Origin: Streptomyces sp. R28
GTDB lineage: Bacteria > Actinomycetota > Actinomycetes > Streptomycetales > Streptomycetaceae
NCBI RefSeq assembly: GCF_041052385.1
Contig: NZ_CP163439.1
Coordinates: 620,001-684,000 of the forward strand
Direction of reading: 5' to 3'
DNA: 64,000 nucleotides
Position numbers and translations under genes: made by a program. Shown here one piece after another: positions 19,746 to 28,243 of this stretch. How positions within the stretch are numbered: the stretch's first letter is position 1; each line of letters begins with the position of its first letter. The notes under the pieces were generated by a model. The model was not told where the DNA came from, searched no databases, and saw only the letters and a list, made by a program, of their open reading frames with translations.

Positions 19746-20765
19746 TCAGGTCGCCTGCGGCTGCAGGAAGCGGGCCAGTAGGTCGTCCAGAGTCACCATG
19801 CCGGTGAGCCGGCCCGTTTCGTCACGGACCACGGCGAGCGAGGACCGGCGCCGGCGCAGCAGGTCGATCGCGTCGGCCACCGTGGTGTCCTCGGTCAGCT
19901 CGGGTACGGGGCGGGCCAGCGAGCGGGCGTCGGCGGCGCGTCCTTGGGCGCGGGCGACCATGACGTCGCGTGCGTGCACCGAGCCGACGACGGTGCCGTG
20001 ATCGCGGACCAGGAGCCGGGTGCGGTCACTGTCGGCGGCCAGGCGGAGGATCGCTTCGGCGGGTGCGTCCGCGTCGACCGAGGAGATGTCGGCGGGCGGC
20101 ACCTGGAGGTCGCGCACCGGGGTCTCGGGCTCCGTCAGCGAACGGGTCAGCAGCTCCGAGTCCGTCTCACTGATCAGGCCGAGCCGCTCGGACTCCTCGA
20201 CCAGGTGGGTGAGCTGCTCGCGGTTGTGGACCGAGGCCAGCTCGGCGCGCGGGGTGACCTTGCACAGCCGTACCAAGGCGTTGCTCATCTTGTCGAGTAC
20301 CCGGATCAGCGGCCGTACGGCCTTCACCACGCCCCGGAAGGCAGGCGCGAGCAGTATCGCGGAACGCTCGGGATGGGCGATCGCCCAGGACTTGGGTGCC
20401 ATCTCGCCGAGCACCATGTGCAGGAAGACCACGACGATCATGGCGACGGCGAACGCGACGCCGTAGCTGAGGGCGCTGGGCAGGCCCAAGTCGTGCAGCA
20501 GCGGGTCGAGTTCGTGCGAGATCGCGGGCTTGGACACCGAGCCCAGGCCCAGCGTGCACACGGTGATGGCCAGCTGGGCGCCGGCCAGCATGAGCGACAG
20601 CTCGCGCATCCCTGCCACGGCAGCCTTGGCGCCGCGCGCGCCCTGTGCCGCGGCCTTTTCCATGCGGTGTCGTTTCGCGGCGACCAGCGCGAACTCGGCG
20701 GCGACGAAGAAGCCGCTGCCGATCAGCAGCAGCACGGTGACGAAGAGCGCCATCGGGAAACTCAT
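19746..20765 (-). CDS. CNNM/CBS-domain membrane protein (short form)
   Basis: A 339-residue membrane protein. The N-terminal CNNM (DUF21) domain has about four hydrophobic segments, including FVTVLLLIGSGFFVAAEFAL and LHMVLGEMAPKSWAIAHPER. A pair of CBS domains follows (about 200-335, VRDLQVPPADISSVDADAPA and SLAVVRDETGRLTGMVTLDD). The C-terminal CorC_HlyC domain seen in longer relatives is absent. Related proteins are linked to Mg2+/Co2+ efflux or homeostasis and are often annotated as hemolysin-like. The start overlaps the stop of the upstream paralogue as ATGA, so the two are coupled and may heterodimerise. Confidence 0.92.
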   Translation of the reverse strand: MSFPMALFVTVLLLIGSGFFVAAEFALVAAKRHRMEKAAAQGARGAKAAVAGMRELSLMLAGAQLAITVCTLGLGSVSKPAISHELDPLLHDLGLPSALSYGVAFAVAMIVVVFLHMVLGEMAPKSWAIAHPERSAILLAPAFRGVVKAVRPLIRVLDKMSNALVRLCKVTPRAELASVHNREQLTHLVEESERLGLISETDSELLTRSLTEPETPVRDLQVPPADISSVDADAPAEAILRLAADSDRTRLLVRDHGTVVGSVHARDVMVARAQGRAADARSLARPVPELTEDTTVADAIDLLRRRRSSLAVVRDETGRLTGMVTLDDLLARFLQPQAT

Positions 20766-22099
20766 GTCTGTTCCTCTTCCTGCGCCTTCTCGGCCACCAG
20801 GCGCTGGACCCGCACCCGCTCGGGCACGTGCCGGTCGAGGGTGCGTACGTCGATCGCCACGCTGCCGCCGTCGGCGAGCGCGACCGTGAGGCGGTCACCG
20901 ATGGCGGGAAAGCGGCCGAGGCGGTCGACGATCAGGCCGGCCACGGTGTCGTAGTCCTCCTCCTCGGGCAGTTCGATGCCGGTCGCGTCGGCCACCTCGT
21001 CCAGGCGGCGACCGGCGTCCACCAGCCAGCCCTCGCCGTCCGCGACGGCGATGTGGGTGATGGTGTCGGACTCGTCGGCGATGTCGCCCACGAGTTCCTC
21101 GGCGATGTCCTCGTAGGTGACGATGCCCGCCACGCCGCCGTGCTCGTCCAGGACCACGGCGAACTCGTCGTCCCGCTCCCGCATCTGCTCCACGGCGTCC
21201 GGCAGGGGCAGCGTGTCGGGCAGCAGCAGCGGGCGACGGGCCGCCGCACCGGCGGTGGTGGCCGTCAGCACGTCGGCGGACAGGGCCATCAGCTCGCGTA
21301 CCCCGAGCACACCCGCGACGTCGTCCGGATGGTCGCCGAGGACCGGGTAGTTGGAGTGGCCGTGCTTGGCGATCAGGTCGATCGCCTCGGCGGCGGTGGC
21401 GTCCTTGCGGACGAAGACCGCGTCGGCGCGCGGCACCATCACCTCGTCCAGCGTGCGGTCGGAGAACTCCAGGGCGTGGTCGAGCAGTTCGGCGGTCTCG
21501 CGTGGGAGCTGCCCCTGTTCGTGGGACTCGCCGATCAGGTGGCCCAGTTCCTCCAGGGTGGCGCCGTGGTGCAGCTCCTCGACCGGCTCGATGCCGACCT
21601 TGCGCAGCAGCCGGTTCGCCGCCCCGTCGAAGATCCGCACCACCGGTCCGACGACCTTCAGGTACGCCAGTGTGGAGGCGGCCAGCGACTTCGCCAGCCG
21701 TTCCGGGACGGCGATGGCGAGGTTCTTCGGGGCCAACTCGCCCAGCACCATCTGCACGACCGTGGCCAGCACGAAGGCGAGCACGACGGAGATACCGCCC
21801 ACGGCGGCGTCGGGGATGCCGAGGCCGGACAGGGCGGGTTCGAGCAGTGCGGACACCGACGGCTCGGCGATGAACCCGACGACCAGGCCGGTCACGGTGA
21901 TGCCGAGCTGGGCGCCCGAGAGCATGAACGACAGCCGCTCCAGCACCTTCAGGGCACGGGCGGCCTTCCGGTCCCCGGCCTCGGCCTCCCGGGCGAGGGC
22001 GAGTCGGTCGGCGGAGACGTACGCGAATTCCTGGGCGACGAAGTAGCCGGTGCCCGCGGTCAGGACGAAGACGGCCAGCAGGCCGAGTACGGAATTCAA
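20762..22099 (-). CDS. CNNM/CBS/CorC_HlyC membrane protein (long form)
   Basis: A 445-residue paralogue of the next gene. It has a CNNM domain with transmembrane segments (MNSVLGLLAVFVLTAGTGYF; VQMVLGELAPKNLAIAVPER), two CBS domains (about 205-330, including SNYPVLGDHPDDVAGVLGVR and HGGVAGIVTYEDIAEELVGD), and a CorC_HlyC domain (about 345-430) typical of the complete family. It is likely to transport or regulate divalent cations, chiefly Mg2+/Co2+, at the cell membrane. It is first in a two-gene operon with the shorter paralogue. Confidence 0.93.
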   Translation of the reverse strand: MNSVLGLLAVFVLTAGTGYFVAQEFAYVSADRLALAREAEAGDRKAARALKVLERLSFMLSGAQLGITVTGLVVGFIAEPSVSALLEPALSGLGIPDAAVGGISVVLAFVLATVVQMVLGELAPKNLAIAVPERLAKSLAASTLAYLKVVGPVVRIFDGAANRLLRKVGIEPVEELHHGATLEELGHLIGESHEQGQLPRETAELLDHALEFSDRTLDEVMVPRADAVFVRKDATAAEAIDLIAKHGHSNYPVLGDHPDDVAGVLGVRELMALSADVLTATTAGAAARRPLLLPDTLPLPDAVEQMRERDDEFAVVLDEHGGVAGIVTYEDIAEELVGDIADESDTITHIAVADGEGWLVDAGRRLDEVADATGIELPEEEDYDTVAGLIVDRLGRFPAIGDRLTVALADGGSVAIDVRTLDRHVPERVRVQRLVAEKAQEEEQT

Positions 22100-22169
22100 C
22101 GGCGTGCCGATCGGGGGTCCGTCGATCTGGCGGACACGTAGTGGCTCCTTGTGTCAGGTGTTCCTCCGG

Positions 22170-23285
22170 TCAACGATTGTGGCCGAAACGGAGTTCCCGA
22201 CCCCGCAGGGCATACGCCATCCGTGGTTCTGTCGCGCGGCGGAAGACCCGCTGGACGGCAGGGGCGCACAGCGCGGTCATGATCGCTGCCGCGACCAGTG
22301 TGACGGTGATCTCACCGGCGGGTTGCCGGATCCAGGCGGAGTCGTACCAGCCCCAGTACTTGGCTCCCTGGGCAATGAAGCCGTGCAGCAGGAAGCCGCA
22401 CAGCGTGCCGGCGCCCAGCACGGTGAACCAGGTCCGGCGCCCGGGCACCCAGGCGAGGAAGCAGGCGACCAGGACGAGCGAGCAGCCGAAGGTGGCCAGT
22501 GTCATCACGGGGCCGTACCAGTCGGGCGCGGCGAGTTCCTCGGCGCTCTCGCTGTGGAAGAACCAGGCGTAGTTCATCCGCGGGACCGCCCAGTACGCGA
22601 CCGCGAGGGCACAGACGAGGAGCGGCAGGGCCAGGATGCGCGCCGCACGGCGGCGGACCAGCCGGAAGTGCTCCGGCTTCAGCAGCAGTCCGAGCACGAA
22701 GTACGGCAGGAACTGCAGGACACGCTGCAGGCCGAGGTCGTCGCCGATGGACGGCGAGAGGGTGGCGAGCATCGCGACGCCGAGAGCGAGCGGCAGCGGC
22801 CACCGCACGAGCCGCCAGAGGGGGACCGTCAGCCGCCAGATGAACAGCGCCGCCAGGAACCAGGTCAGGTACAGGGGGTCCAGCAGGCTGATCGGCCGGT
22901 CGGGATCCTGGCTGGTCCACCGGGTGAAGAGGGTGTACGCCACCTCGAAGACCACATAGGGAAGCGCCACACCGGTCAGCAGGCGTCCGATCTTCCGCGG
23001 TTCCGCCTCGAAGCCCCGCGAGAAGTAGCCCGCGATCACGGCGAACGCCGGCATGTGGAAGGCGTACACGAGGAGGTACAGCGCGGTGACGGCCCGGCTT
23101 CCCTCCCGCAACGGCTCCCACGCGTGGCCGACCGCCACCAGCACGATCGCCAGGTACTTGGCGTTGTCGAGGAAGGGGTCACGCTGACCGGGTCGTCTCG
23201 CCCCTGCTCCTGCGGGCGGCAACGGCTGCTGCTGTCGCTGCGGTGCGCGTGTGACGGTGGGTGCGGGTGTGGCGTCGGCGGACAT
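22170..23285 (-). CDS. Membrane acyltransferase, acyltransferase 3 family
   Basis: A 371-residue polytopic protein with around ten hydrophobic helices. The N-terminal DPFLDNAKYLAIVLVAVGHA carries the family's first helix and the conserved His. The middle shows RKIGRLLTGVALPYVVFEVA and LYLTWFLAALFIWRL; the end has FTVLGAGTLCGFLLHGF. Fucose-4-O-acetylase-like members O-acetylate cell-surface or secreted sugars. The ATG at 23285 begins a short Pro/Gln-rich cytoplasmic tail; the longer frame start at 23372 is not supported by a ribosome-binding site. The acceptor is unknown. Confidence 0.87.
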   Translation of the reverse strand: MSADATPAPTVTRAPQRQQQPLPPAGAGARRPGQRDPFLDNAKYLAIVLVAVGHAWEPLREGSRAVTALYLLVYAFHMPAFAVIAGYFSRGFEAEPRKIGRLLTGVALPYVVFEVAYTLFTRWTSQDPDRPISLLDPLYLTWFLAALFIWRLTVPLWRLVRWPLPLALGVAMLATLSPSIGDDLGLQRVLQFLPYFVLGLLLKPEHFRLVRRRAARILALPLLVCALAVAYWAVPRMNYAWFFHSESAEELAAPDWYGPVMTLATFGCSLVLVACFLAWVPGRRTWFTVLGAGTLCGFLLHGFIAQGAKYWGWYDSAWIRQPAGEITVTLVAAAIMTALCAPAVQRVFRRATEPRMAYALRGRELRFGHNR

Positions 23286-23447
23286 CGCCAGCACCCTAAG
23301 CACACCTGCGCACGCCGGTTCAACCGCGCTGTGTGCGAACGCACACGTATAAGCCACTCCGCGGAGGCGCACCCAGGGCGCCCTCGGGGCCGGTGACCGG
23401 GAAGCGGAAGTGGCCCGCGGCGGCCGCCACGCGCTCCAGCAACTGCT

Positions 23448-23471
23448 AACTTCTACATTGCTGTAGAAGTT
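23448..23471. promoter_or_regulatory. BlaI-type operator upstream of terB
   Basis: A perfect inverted repeat, AACTTCTACA-TTGC-TGTAGAAGTT, lies 54 bases before the terB start. Its core TCTACA-N4-TGTAGA has the TACA/TGTA half-sites recognised by BlaI/MecI regulators. It resembles the dyad beside the blaI gene at 26987-27002. Confidence 0.68.
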
Positions 23472-23525
23472 GCGGTCGTCCGGTCCGGGCGGCCGCGATG
23501 CCCCCTACCCCCGTTTGGAGTTCTC

Positions 23526-23981
23526 ATGGCCCTGTGGGACCGCATCAAGGAGTCCGCATCGACGATGCAGACCCAGCTGGTGGCGAAGAAGAACGACCTC
23601 AAGAGCGGCGCCTTCCGCGACGCGAGCATGGCCATGTGCGCGCTCGTCGCCGCCGCGGACGGCACCGTCGACCCTTCCGAGCGGCAGCGCGTGGCCCAAC
23701 TGATCGCGACCAACGAGGTGTTGCAGAACTTCCCCGCCGACGACCTGCGCCGCCGCTTCGAGGAGAACCTGGACCGGCTCACCACCGACTTCGACTTCGG
23801 CAAGGTGAGCGTGATGCAGGAGATCGCCAAGGCGAAGAAGAAGCCCGCCGAGGCGCGTGCCGTCATCCAGATCGGCATCGTCATCGGAGGGGCTGACGGG
23901 GACTTCGACAAGGACGAGCAGGCCGTCGTTCGCGAGGCGTGCTACGCGCTCGACCTCCCGCCGCACGAGTTCGACCTCTGA
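23526..23981 (+). CDS. terB: TerB family tellurite-resistance protein
   Basis: A 151-residue all-helical TerB domain protein. The two family acidic motifs are visible: ALVAAADGTVDPSERQR (about residue 40) and IGGADGDFDKDEQAVV (about residue 120), thought to bind metal. An N-terminal amphipathic stretch, MALWDRIKESASTMQTQLVA, may sit on the membrane. TerB proteins take part in the Ter stress response to tellurite and envelope damage. The gene stands alone here, without terD-like neighbours. The perfect TACA/TGTA dyad upstream suggests control by the BlaI-type regulator encoded 3 kb away. Confidence 0.93.
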   Translation: MALWDRIKESASTMQTQLVAKKNDLKSGAFRDASMAMCALVAAADGTVDPSERQRVAQLIATNEVLQNFPADDLRRRFEENLDRLTTDFDFGKVSVMQEIAKAKKKPAEARAVIQIGIVIGGADGDFDKDEQAVVREACYALDLPPHEFDL

Positions 23982-23997
23982 CCGGTCGACGTCCCGG

Positions 23998-24032
23998 GTG
24001 CCGGGCGGACGCGAGCGGCGTCCGCCCGGCAC
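23998..24032. terminator. 15-bp perfect hairpin between terB and the LCP gene
   Basis: GTGCCGGGCGGACGC (23998-24012) pairs with GCGTCCGCCCGGCAC (24018-24032) with loop GAGCG. It lies between convergent genes and is a strong bidirectional terminator candidate. Confidence 0.85.
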
Positions 24033-24038
24033 GGCCGG

Positions 24039-25424
24039 TCAGCGTATGCCGTCGGGGTCGAGGTCCTTGCCGACGACCAGGGTGACCACACCCGCAGCGG
24101 CATCCGAGGCCTGCGTGGCCCGGGCTTCGGGCAGCCGGGCGGCGAGCGCCTCGGCCGACTTCTCCAGGCCCGCCGGGTAGGTGACGGTCGTGGTGCCGGT
24201 GTCCTGCGGGGCGTTGCCGGTGCCGACGACGGTGACGCCGGCCTCGCGGAGCTGCTCGGCGACGGTGGCGGCCCGCCCTGCGATGCCGGTGCCGTTGAGG
24301 ACCTGGACGCGCACGGAGGAGGCGTACACGGGGTCCTTCGCGTCCGCCTCCATCTGCTTCTTGTCGATCTCCTTGTCCTTGGCCAGGGAGATGAACAGGT
24401 CGGCGGCATGCGGGTACTGCCAGGCGACGTTGGCCTTGTCGGTGGCCACGTCGGCCTCCCGCGGGTAGTTGGGCACGGTGAGGAACGTCAGGCGCTCGCT
24501 CGGGATCGACTTGAGCTCCGACGCGAGTCCGTACAGCGGCTTGATGCCGGCCAGGTCGGGGTCCGTGGTCAGGGACTTGGTGCCGGACCGCAGGAAGCCG
24601 TAGAGCGACTTCGGGCTGGTCAGCCTGGACTTCGCCTTCTCGACCAGAGCGTTCATGAACTCCTGCTGGCGTCCGATGCGTCCGATGTCGGAGCCGTCAC
24701 CGACGCCGTAGCGGACCCGCACATAGCCGAGCGCCTTCTCGCCCTCGACGGTCTGACAGCCGGCCTCCATGTCCAGGCGGGCCTTCTTGGAGTGGATGGC
24801 CTGCTCGGGGCAGACCTCGATGCCGTCCAGGGCGTCGACCATGCCCTTGAAGCCCTGGAAGTCGACGGACATGAAGTGGTCGATGCGCAGGCCCGTGTTG
24901 GCCTCGACCGTCTTGATGGAGCAGGCGGCGGCCCCGGCGACCTCGCCACTGATGCCGCCGAGCGCGAAGGCCTCGTTGATCTTGGCGTGGTGCGGGGCGG
25001 AGTCGCTCCCGTCGCCCTTGTCGCAGGCCGGTATCTCCACCCAGGAGTCACGCGGGAACGACACGACCGCGGCCCACTTCCGGTTCGCGGGGACGTGCAG
25101 CACCATCAGCGTGTCCGACTGCATGGTGGTCAGGTCCTTGCCGTACTCGGCGTTGGCCCCGTCGCGGCTGTCGGAGCCGACGACCAGGATGTTCTTCGAG
25201 CCGGGGCTGAGGTTGACGGGACGGTCACCGCCGATCTTGTCGTCGACGTCGGCGGATTTGATGTTGTCGTTGAGGTCCTGGTAGACCCAGGCGCCCACCC
25301 CGGCGATGCCGAGCACGACGACCGAGGTCACCCCCGCACCCCACGCCAGGATCCGCCCCCGCCGGGTCAGCCCGGTCTTCCCCGCGCCGGCCGTCATACG
25401 CCGGCGTTTCCCCGTTCCGCTCAT
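24039..25424 (-). CDS. LytR-CpsA-Psr (LCP) family protein with LytR_C domain
   Basis: A 461-residue type II membrane protein. A short basic cytoplasmic N-terminus leads to one membrane helix (RILAWGAGVTSVVVLGIAGV). The LCP domain follows (about 75-300) with KNILVVGSDSRDG, QSDTLMVLHV, VSFPRDSWVEIP and GRIGRQQEFMNAL, carrying the conserved Arg/Asp residues that bind pyrophosphate and metal. A LytR_C domain closes the protein (about 370-455, VRVQVLNGTGIAGRAATVAE). LCP enzymes attach teichoic acids or other glycopolymers to peptidoglycan. The ATG at 25424 follows AGAGGGGG; the 25-residue upstream extension is unlikely. Confidence 0.92.
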   Translation of the reverse strand: MSGTGKRRRMTAGAGKTGLTRRGRILAWGAGVTSVVVLGIAGVGAWVYQDLNDNIKSADVDDKIGGDRPVNLSPGSKNILVVGSDSRDGANAEYGKDLTTMQSDTLMVLHVPANRKWAAVVSFPRDSWVEIPACDKGDGSDSAPHHAKINEAFALGGISGEVAGAAACSIKTVEANTGLRIDHFMSVDFQGFKGMVDALDGIEVCPEQAIHSKKARLDMEAGCQTVEGEKALGYVRVRYGVGDGSDIGRIGRQQEFMNALVEKAKSRLTSPKSLYGFLRSGTKSLTTDPDLAGIKPLYGLASELKSIPSERLTFLTVPNYPREADVATDKANVAWQYPHAADLFISLAKDKEIDKKQMEADAKDPVYASSVRVQVLNGTGIAGRAATVAEQLREAGVTVVGTGNAPQDTGTTTVTYPAGLEKSAEALAARLPEARATQASDAAAGVVTLVVGKDLDPDGIR

Positions 25425-25559
25425 CCGCGCCCCCTCTGTAGATGTACGGCCGTAAGGCCCGGACCCCTCACCATGACCAGACCACGATCTTCGCAACATC
25501 AGTTGCCTGAACCGAACGAATACGCGAAATTCTCGGGAGAACCGCTGGTGACCAGCGAG

Positions 25560-25580
25560 CGCCCCTCGTTCAAAGGGGCG
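25560..25580 (-). terminator. Hairpin at the end of blaR1
   Basis: CGCCCCT (25560-25566) pairs with AGGGGCG (25574-25580), loop 7 bases. It overlaps the BlaR1-type gene stop codon at 25570-25572 and is a plausible terminator of the blaI-blaR1 operon. Confidence 0.45.
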
Positions 25581-26502
25581 TCGCCGCGCGCAGGATGAGG
25601 ACCATCGTCACCGCCGAGTTCGCGGACGACATCGCCGACACGGCCGTCCCCACGGCCGCGCACCACGCCGCCAGACCCACCGACGTGAACAGCGACGGCC
25701 AGCGCCGTACCGGCGGAGCGGGACCGAGCAGCGCGGCCACCCGGCGCGGCACCGGCCCCGGCGCCGCGAAGCCGGCAAGCGTCGCGACCGGAGTACCCCG
25801 GGAGACGAGCGCCGCCTTGCCGATCGCGCGCGCCACCGTTCGGCGGCTGCCGACCGCCCGGGCCGCCTCTTCGTCCGCCCAGCGTTCCGCGGTGTAGGAC
25901 ACCGCTGTACGCAGCGGGCGCAGGAACGGATTGGCCCGGGCGGCGAGTTGGACGGCGAGCAGGAAGCGGTGGTGCCGCGCGGCCAGATGGGACCGCTCAT
26001 GGGCGAACAGCGCACGGCGTTCGGCGGGTTCGAGACGGTCCAGCAGCGCCGTGGTCACCACCACGCGATCGCGACGGCCGCCAGGCAGCGCGTATGCGTA
26101 CGGCACCTCGTCGGGGAGTACGGCTACTCCCGTGCCCGGCAGTCCGGCCAGCGCGCGGTGGGCTCGGCGGCGCACCCGGCCGTGCCGCCACAGGGTACGG
26201 GCGCAGGCCACGACCACCGCGCACAGCGCCGGAATCGCCGCCTTGCCGACGACCTCGTCATACGGCACCGCCGCACGCACCTCGGGGTCGGACCAGCCGT
26301 CGGGCAGCGGGTTGCCGGGCAGTTGAGCGGTGCCCACCACCATCACCAGGCCCAGGCACACCGTGCTGCACATCGCCATCACCACGGCCACGCCGGTCAG
26401 CAGCCGCGTCGCGGTGCGGGGATGCAGGTGCTGCTCGGCCAGGCGCGCGATCGGCCATGCCGTGAGCGGCAGGACCAGCGGCAGAAAGACGAAAACCCCC
26501 AT
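25570..26502 (-). CDS. blaR1: BlaR1/MecR1-type M56 family metallopeptidase
   Basis: A 310-residue membrane zinc metallopeptidase. N-terminal helices (MGVFVFLPLVLPLTAW; LLTGVAVVMAMCSTVCLGLV; AAIPALCAVVVACA) are followed by the cytoplasmic peptidase motif FAHERSHLAARHH (HExxH) and the downstream Glu in TAERWADEEAARA. A further helix lies at the end. It lacks the large extracellular penicillin-binding sensor domain of classical BlaR1, as is normal for these short actinobacterial forms. It lies six bases after blaI and is expected to inactivate that repressor by cleavage when an envelope signal is sensed. Confidence 0.88.
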   Translation of the reverse strand: MGVFVFLPLVLPLTAWPIARLAEQHLHPRTATRLLTGVAVVMAMCSTVCLGLVMVVGTAQLPGNPLPDGWSDPEVRAAVPYDEVVGKAAIPALCAVVVACARTLWRHGRVRRRAHRALAGLPGTGVAVLPDEVPYAYALPGGRRDRVVVTTALLDRLEPAERRALFAHERSHLAARHHRFLLAVQLAARANPFLRPLRTAVSYTAERWADEEAARAVGSRRTVARAIGKAALVSRGTPVATLAGFAAPGPVPRRVAALLGPAPPVRRWPSLFTSVGLAAWCAAVGTAVSAMSSANSAVTMVLILRAATPL

Positions 26503-26508
26503 GAGGCG

Positions 26509-26898
26509 TCAGTCTTCCCCTTCGCTTCGGGACTCGCCCAGCAGTTCGCGCAGCAGCCGCTCGTCGTCCGGACCCAGGCCCGTGACGAAGCTGGCCAGTA
26601 CGGCTTCCCGGTCGCTCTCGGCGTCCAGCACCTTGCGCATCCGGTGCGCCGCGAGGCCCGCCTGGTCCGACGCCGACGTCCAGGCGAAGGACCGGCCCGC
26701 TCGCTCCCGGGTCACCGCGCCCTTGGCCAGCAGCCGGGTCAGGATCGTGATCACCGTCGTGTAGGCGAGGTCCTCGCCGAGCCGCTCCTGCACCCAGCCG
26801 GCCGTCGCCGGGCCCTTGGCCTCCCGCAGCGCCGACAGGACCAGCGCCTCCAGCTCACCCTGCCCCCGGCGCCGGGAACGCTGCCGGTCATCCGCCAT
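26509..26898 (-). CDS. blaI: BlaI/MecI/CopY family repressor
   Basis: A 129-residue winged-helix repressor. QGELEALVLSALREAKGPAT and LAYTTVITILTRLLAKGAVT form the HTH and recognition helix, followed by the wing RERAGRSFAWTSASD and a C-terminal dimerisation helix ending ERLLRELLGES. The ATG at 26898 follows GGAAGGGAG and matches the family start. It is co-transcribed with the M56 peptidase. Candidate operators with TACA/TGTA half-sites lie in its own upstream region (26987-27002) and before terB (23448-23471). Confidence 0.93.
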   Translation of the reverse strand: MADDRQRSRRRGQGELEALVLSALREAKGPATAGWVQERLGEDLAYTTVITILTRLLAKGAVTRERAGRSFAWTSASDQAGLAAHRMRKVLDAESDREAVLASFVTGLGPDDERLLRELLGESRSEGED

Positions 26899-26986
26899 GC
26901 CCTGTCTCCCTTCCGCTGACCTGCTCGTCATGTGCGCTACATCGAGCGGTACATCGTAAGGAAAGCAGAGGCCACCTTCCATGATT

Positions 26987-27002
26987 TCGACAGTGCTGTA
27001 GA
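26987..27002. promoter_or_regulatory. BlaI-type operator between blaI and tatA
   Basis: TCGACA-GTGC-TGTAGA is a dyad with one mismatch and shares the N4-TGTAGA core of the terB site. It lies in the divergent gap and could repress both blaI-blaR1 and the tatA-like gene. Two further TACATCG half-site-like elements occur at about 26940-26955. Confidence 0.55.
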
Positions 27003-27038
27003 TTTCAGGCCCCAGCTCATCAGAAGGACAGGGCCCTC

Positions 27039-27287
27039 ATGTTCGGACTCAGCGAACTCGCGATCATCCTCCTCGTCGTCATAGCCGTTCTGTGCGCCAA
27101 GAAGCTTCCCGAGCTGGCCCGTTCGGCGGGGAAGTCGGCGCGCATCCTCAAGGCCGAGGCCAGGGCGATCAAGGACGAGGACGATCCGGCCGCACCCCGG
27201 GTGGTCCAGGGTGAGACCACGCGGGCCGCCCAGGCCGCCGCCCCGGACGAGTCAAGGCCCCAGGGCACACAGCAGCATCGGCAGTGA
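27039..27287 (+). CDS. tatA: TatA/TatE-like twin-arginine translocase subunit
   Basis: An 82-residue protein with the TatA layout. A short N-terminal membrane helix (MFGLSELAIILLVVIAVLCA) is followed by an amphipathic helix (KKLPELARSAGKSARILKAE) and an acidic disordered tail. Residues LPELARSAGK match the conserved hinge and helix, although the usual FG before the helix is replaced by CAKK. It could form the pore-lining oligomer of the Tat system or act as a specialised paralogue, since no tatB or tatC is adjacent. It is divergent from blaI across a candidate BlaI operator. Confidence 0.85.
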   Translation: MFGLSELAIILLVVIAVLCAKKLPELARSAGKSARILKAEARAIKDEDDPAAPRVVQGETTRAAQAAAPDESRPQGTQQHRQ

Positions 27288-27320
27288 CCGACCCCCTCTC
27301 CGACGTGTCGAGCGGCCGGC

Positions 27321-28127
27321 CTACCCGGCCCGCTCCGCGTCGGCCGTCTCGTCGACGCGTTCGGCCACCCAGGCCAGGAAGTTCTGTGCGTCGGTGGTGG
27401 GCAGTGCGGTCGCCGCGGTGCGCGAGGGACGTTCGTAGCTGCGCAGTGCGGCGTTCAGGAGAGGCCAAAAGCGTTCCTCGGACGCCGCGACCGCATGCGC
27501 CGCCCGGCGCTTGGGCTGCCAGCGGCCCGTACGGCAGAACTGCACGGAGCGGCAGCCGTTGAGGACTCGGTTGTCCGCGAGGTGCCCTTCGCCGGCGGTG
27601 TGCTCATGGACCGAGGCGCGGATCGCGGCGAGCACGTCGGCGCGGGCGGGTTCGGCGATCACTTCCCGCGCCGGCCTGCCGTACAGCACACGCCCGGCCT
27701 GATGGGCGACGGAACGGTCGATGACGTACCAGAACGACAAGGACTCCGCCGGGTCGAGGCTGACCCGTTCGGGCAGCAGCGGGCCGGTGTTGAGGTCCAG
27801 CAGGTACCCGGCCTCGCCGGACGGCCGGGCCACGAAGTCCTCGTCGTAGACCGCCAGTTCCAGTCCCGCCGCGGGGCAGGGAAGGGCGGGGTGCGCGAGT
27901 GCGGCTGCCAGGTCGGGCAACGCCGGGCCGGTCAGCGTCCCGTCCACGACCACGGTCACGTCGGTGTCGCTGCGTCCGTGCCGGTAGTCGCCGAGCGCGA
28001 CGGAGCCGACGGCGATGACGCTCACCAGGTGCGATCCGCATACGGCGTGTGCGCGGTGGACGACCTCCTGGAGGTAGGGGCGGAGTTCGGCAGGGACGGA
28101 GTGCGGGTCCACGAGAGTCCTGGTCAT
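27321..28127 (-). CDS. Aminoglycoside adenylyltransferase-like nucleotidyltransferase
   Basis: A 268-residue protein with an N-terminal nucleotidyltransferase domain, VGSVALGDYRHGRSDTDVTV (GS-x-DxD), a third acidic position in LELAVYDEDF, and a C-terminal helical domain of the DUF4111 type found in AadA-like enzymes (NRVLNGCRSVQFCRTGRW; SPxP-less). AadA enzymes adenylate streptomycin and spectinomycin, but the pattern is too general to claim resistance. The ATG at 28127 is a tentative start; the ATG at 28166 would add 13 residues. Confidence 0.75.
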   Translation of the reverse strand: MTRTLVDPHSVPAELRPYLQEVVHRAHAVCGSHLVSVIAVGSVALGDYRHGRSDTDVTVVVDGTLTGPALPDLAAALAHPALPCPAAGLELAVYDEDFVARPSGEAGYLLDLNTGPLLPERVSLDPAESLSFWYVIDRSVAHQAGRVLYGRPAREVIAEPARADVLAAIRASVHEHTAGEGHLADNRVLNGCRSVQFCRTGRWQPKRRAAHAVAASEERFWPLLNAALRSYERPSRTAATALPTTDAQNFLAWVAERVDETADAERAG

Positions 28128-28197
28128 ACGGTCAGTGTCGGCCCTTGTCCGGATGAGGCCGGACATCGACGGATGCCCGGCAACCCCGGCCCGCCGA

Positions 28198-28230
28198 CGC
28201 CCCGCGCAGGTGCCTCACCCGCGCGGGGCG
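28198..28230 (-). terminator. Terminator of the pyruvate carboxylase gene
   Basis: CGCCCCGCGC (28198-28207) pairs perfectly with GCGCGGGGCG (28221-28230) over a 13-base loop, 14 bases past the pyc stop on the minus strand. Confidence 0.78.
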
Positions 28231-28243
28231 ACACGCGGTCGAC

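Noticed and set aside
22050..23396. A 448-codon plus-strand frame opposite the acyltransferase gene
   Set aside because: It is rich in Arg, Gln and Glu with no motif, whereas the minus strand encodes a recognisable multi-helix acyltransferase.
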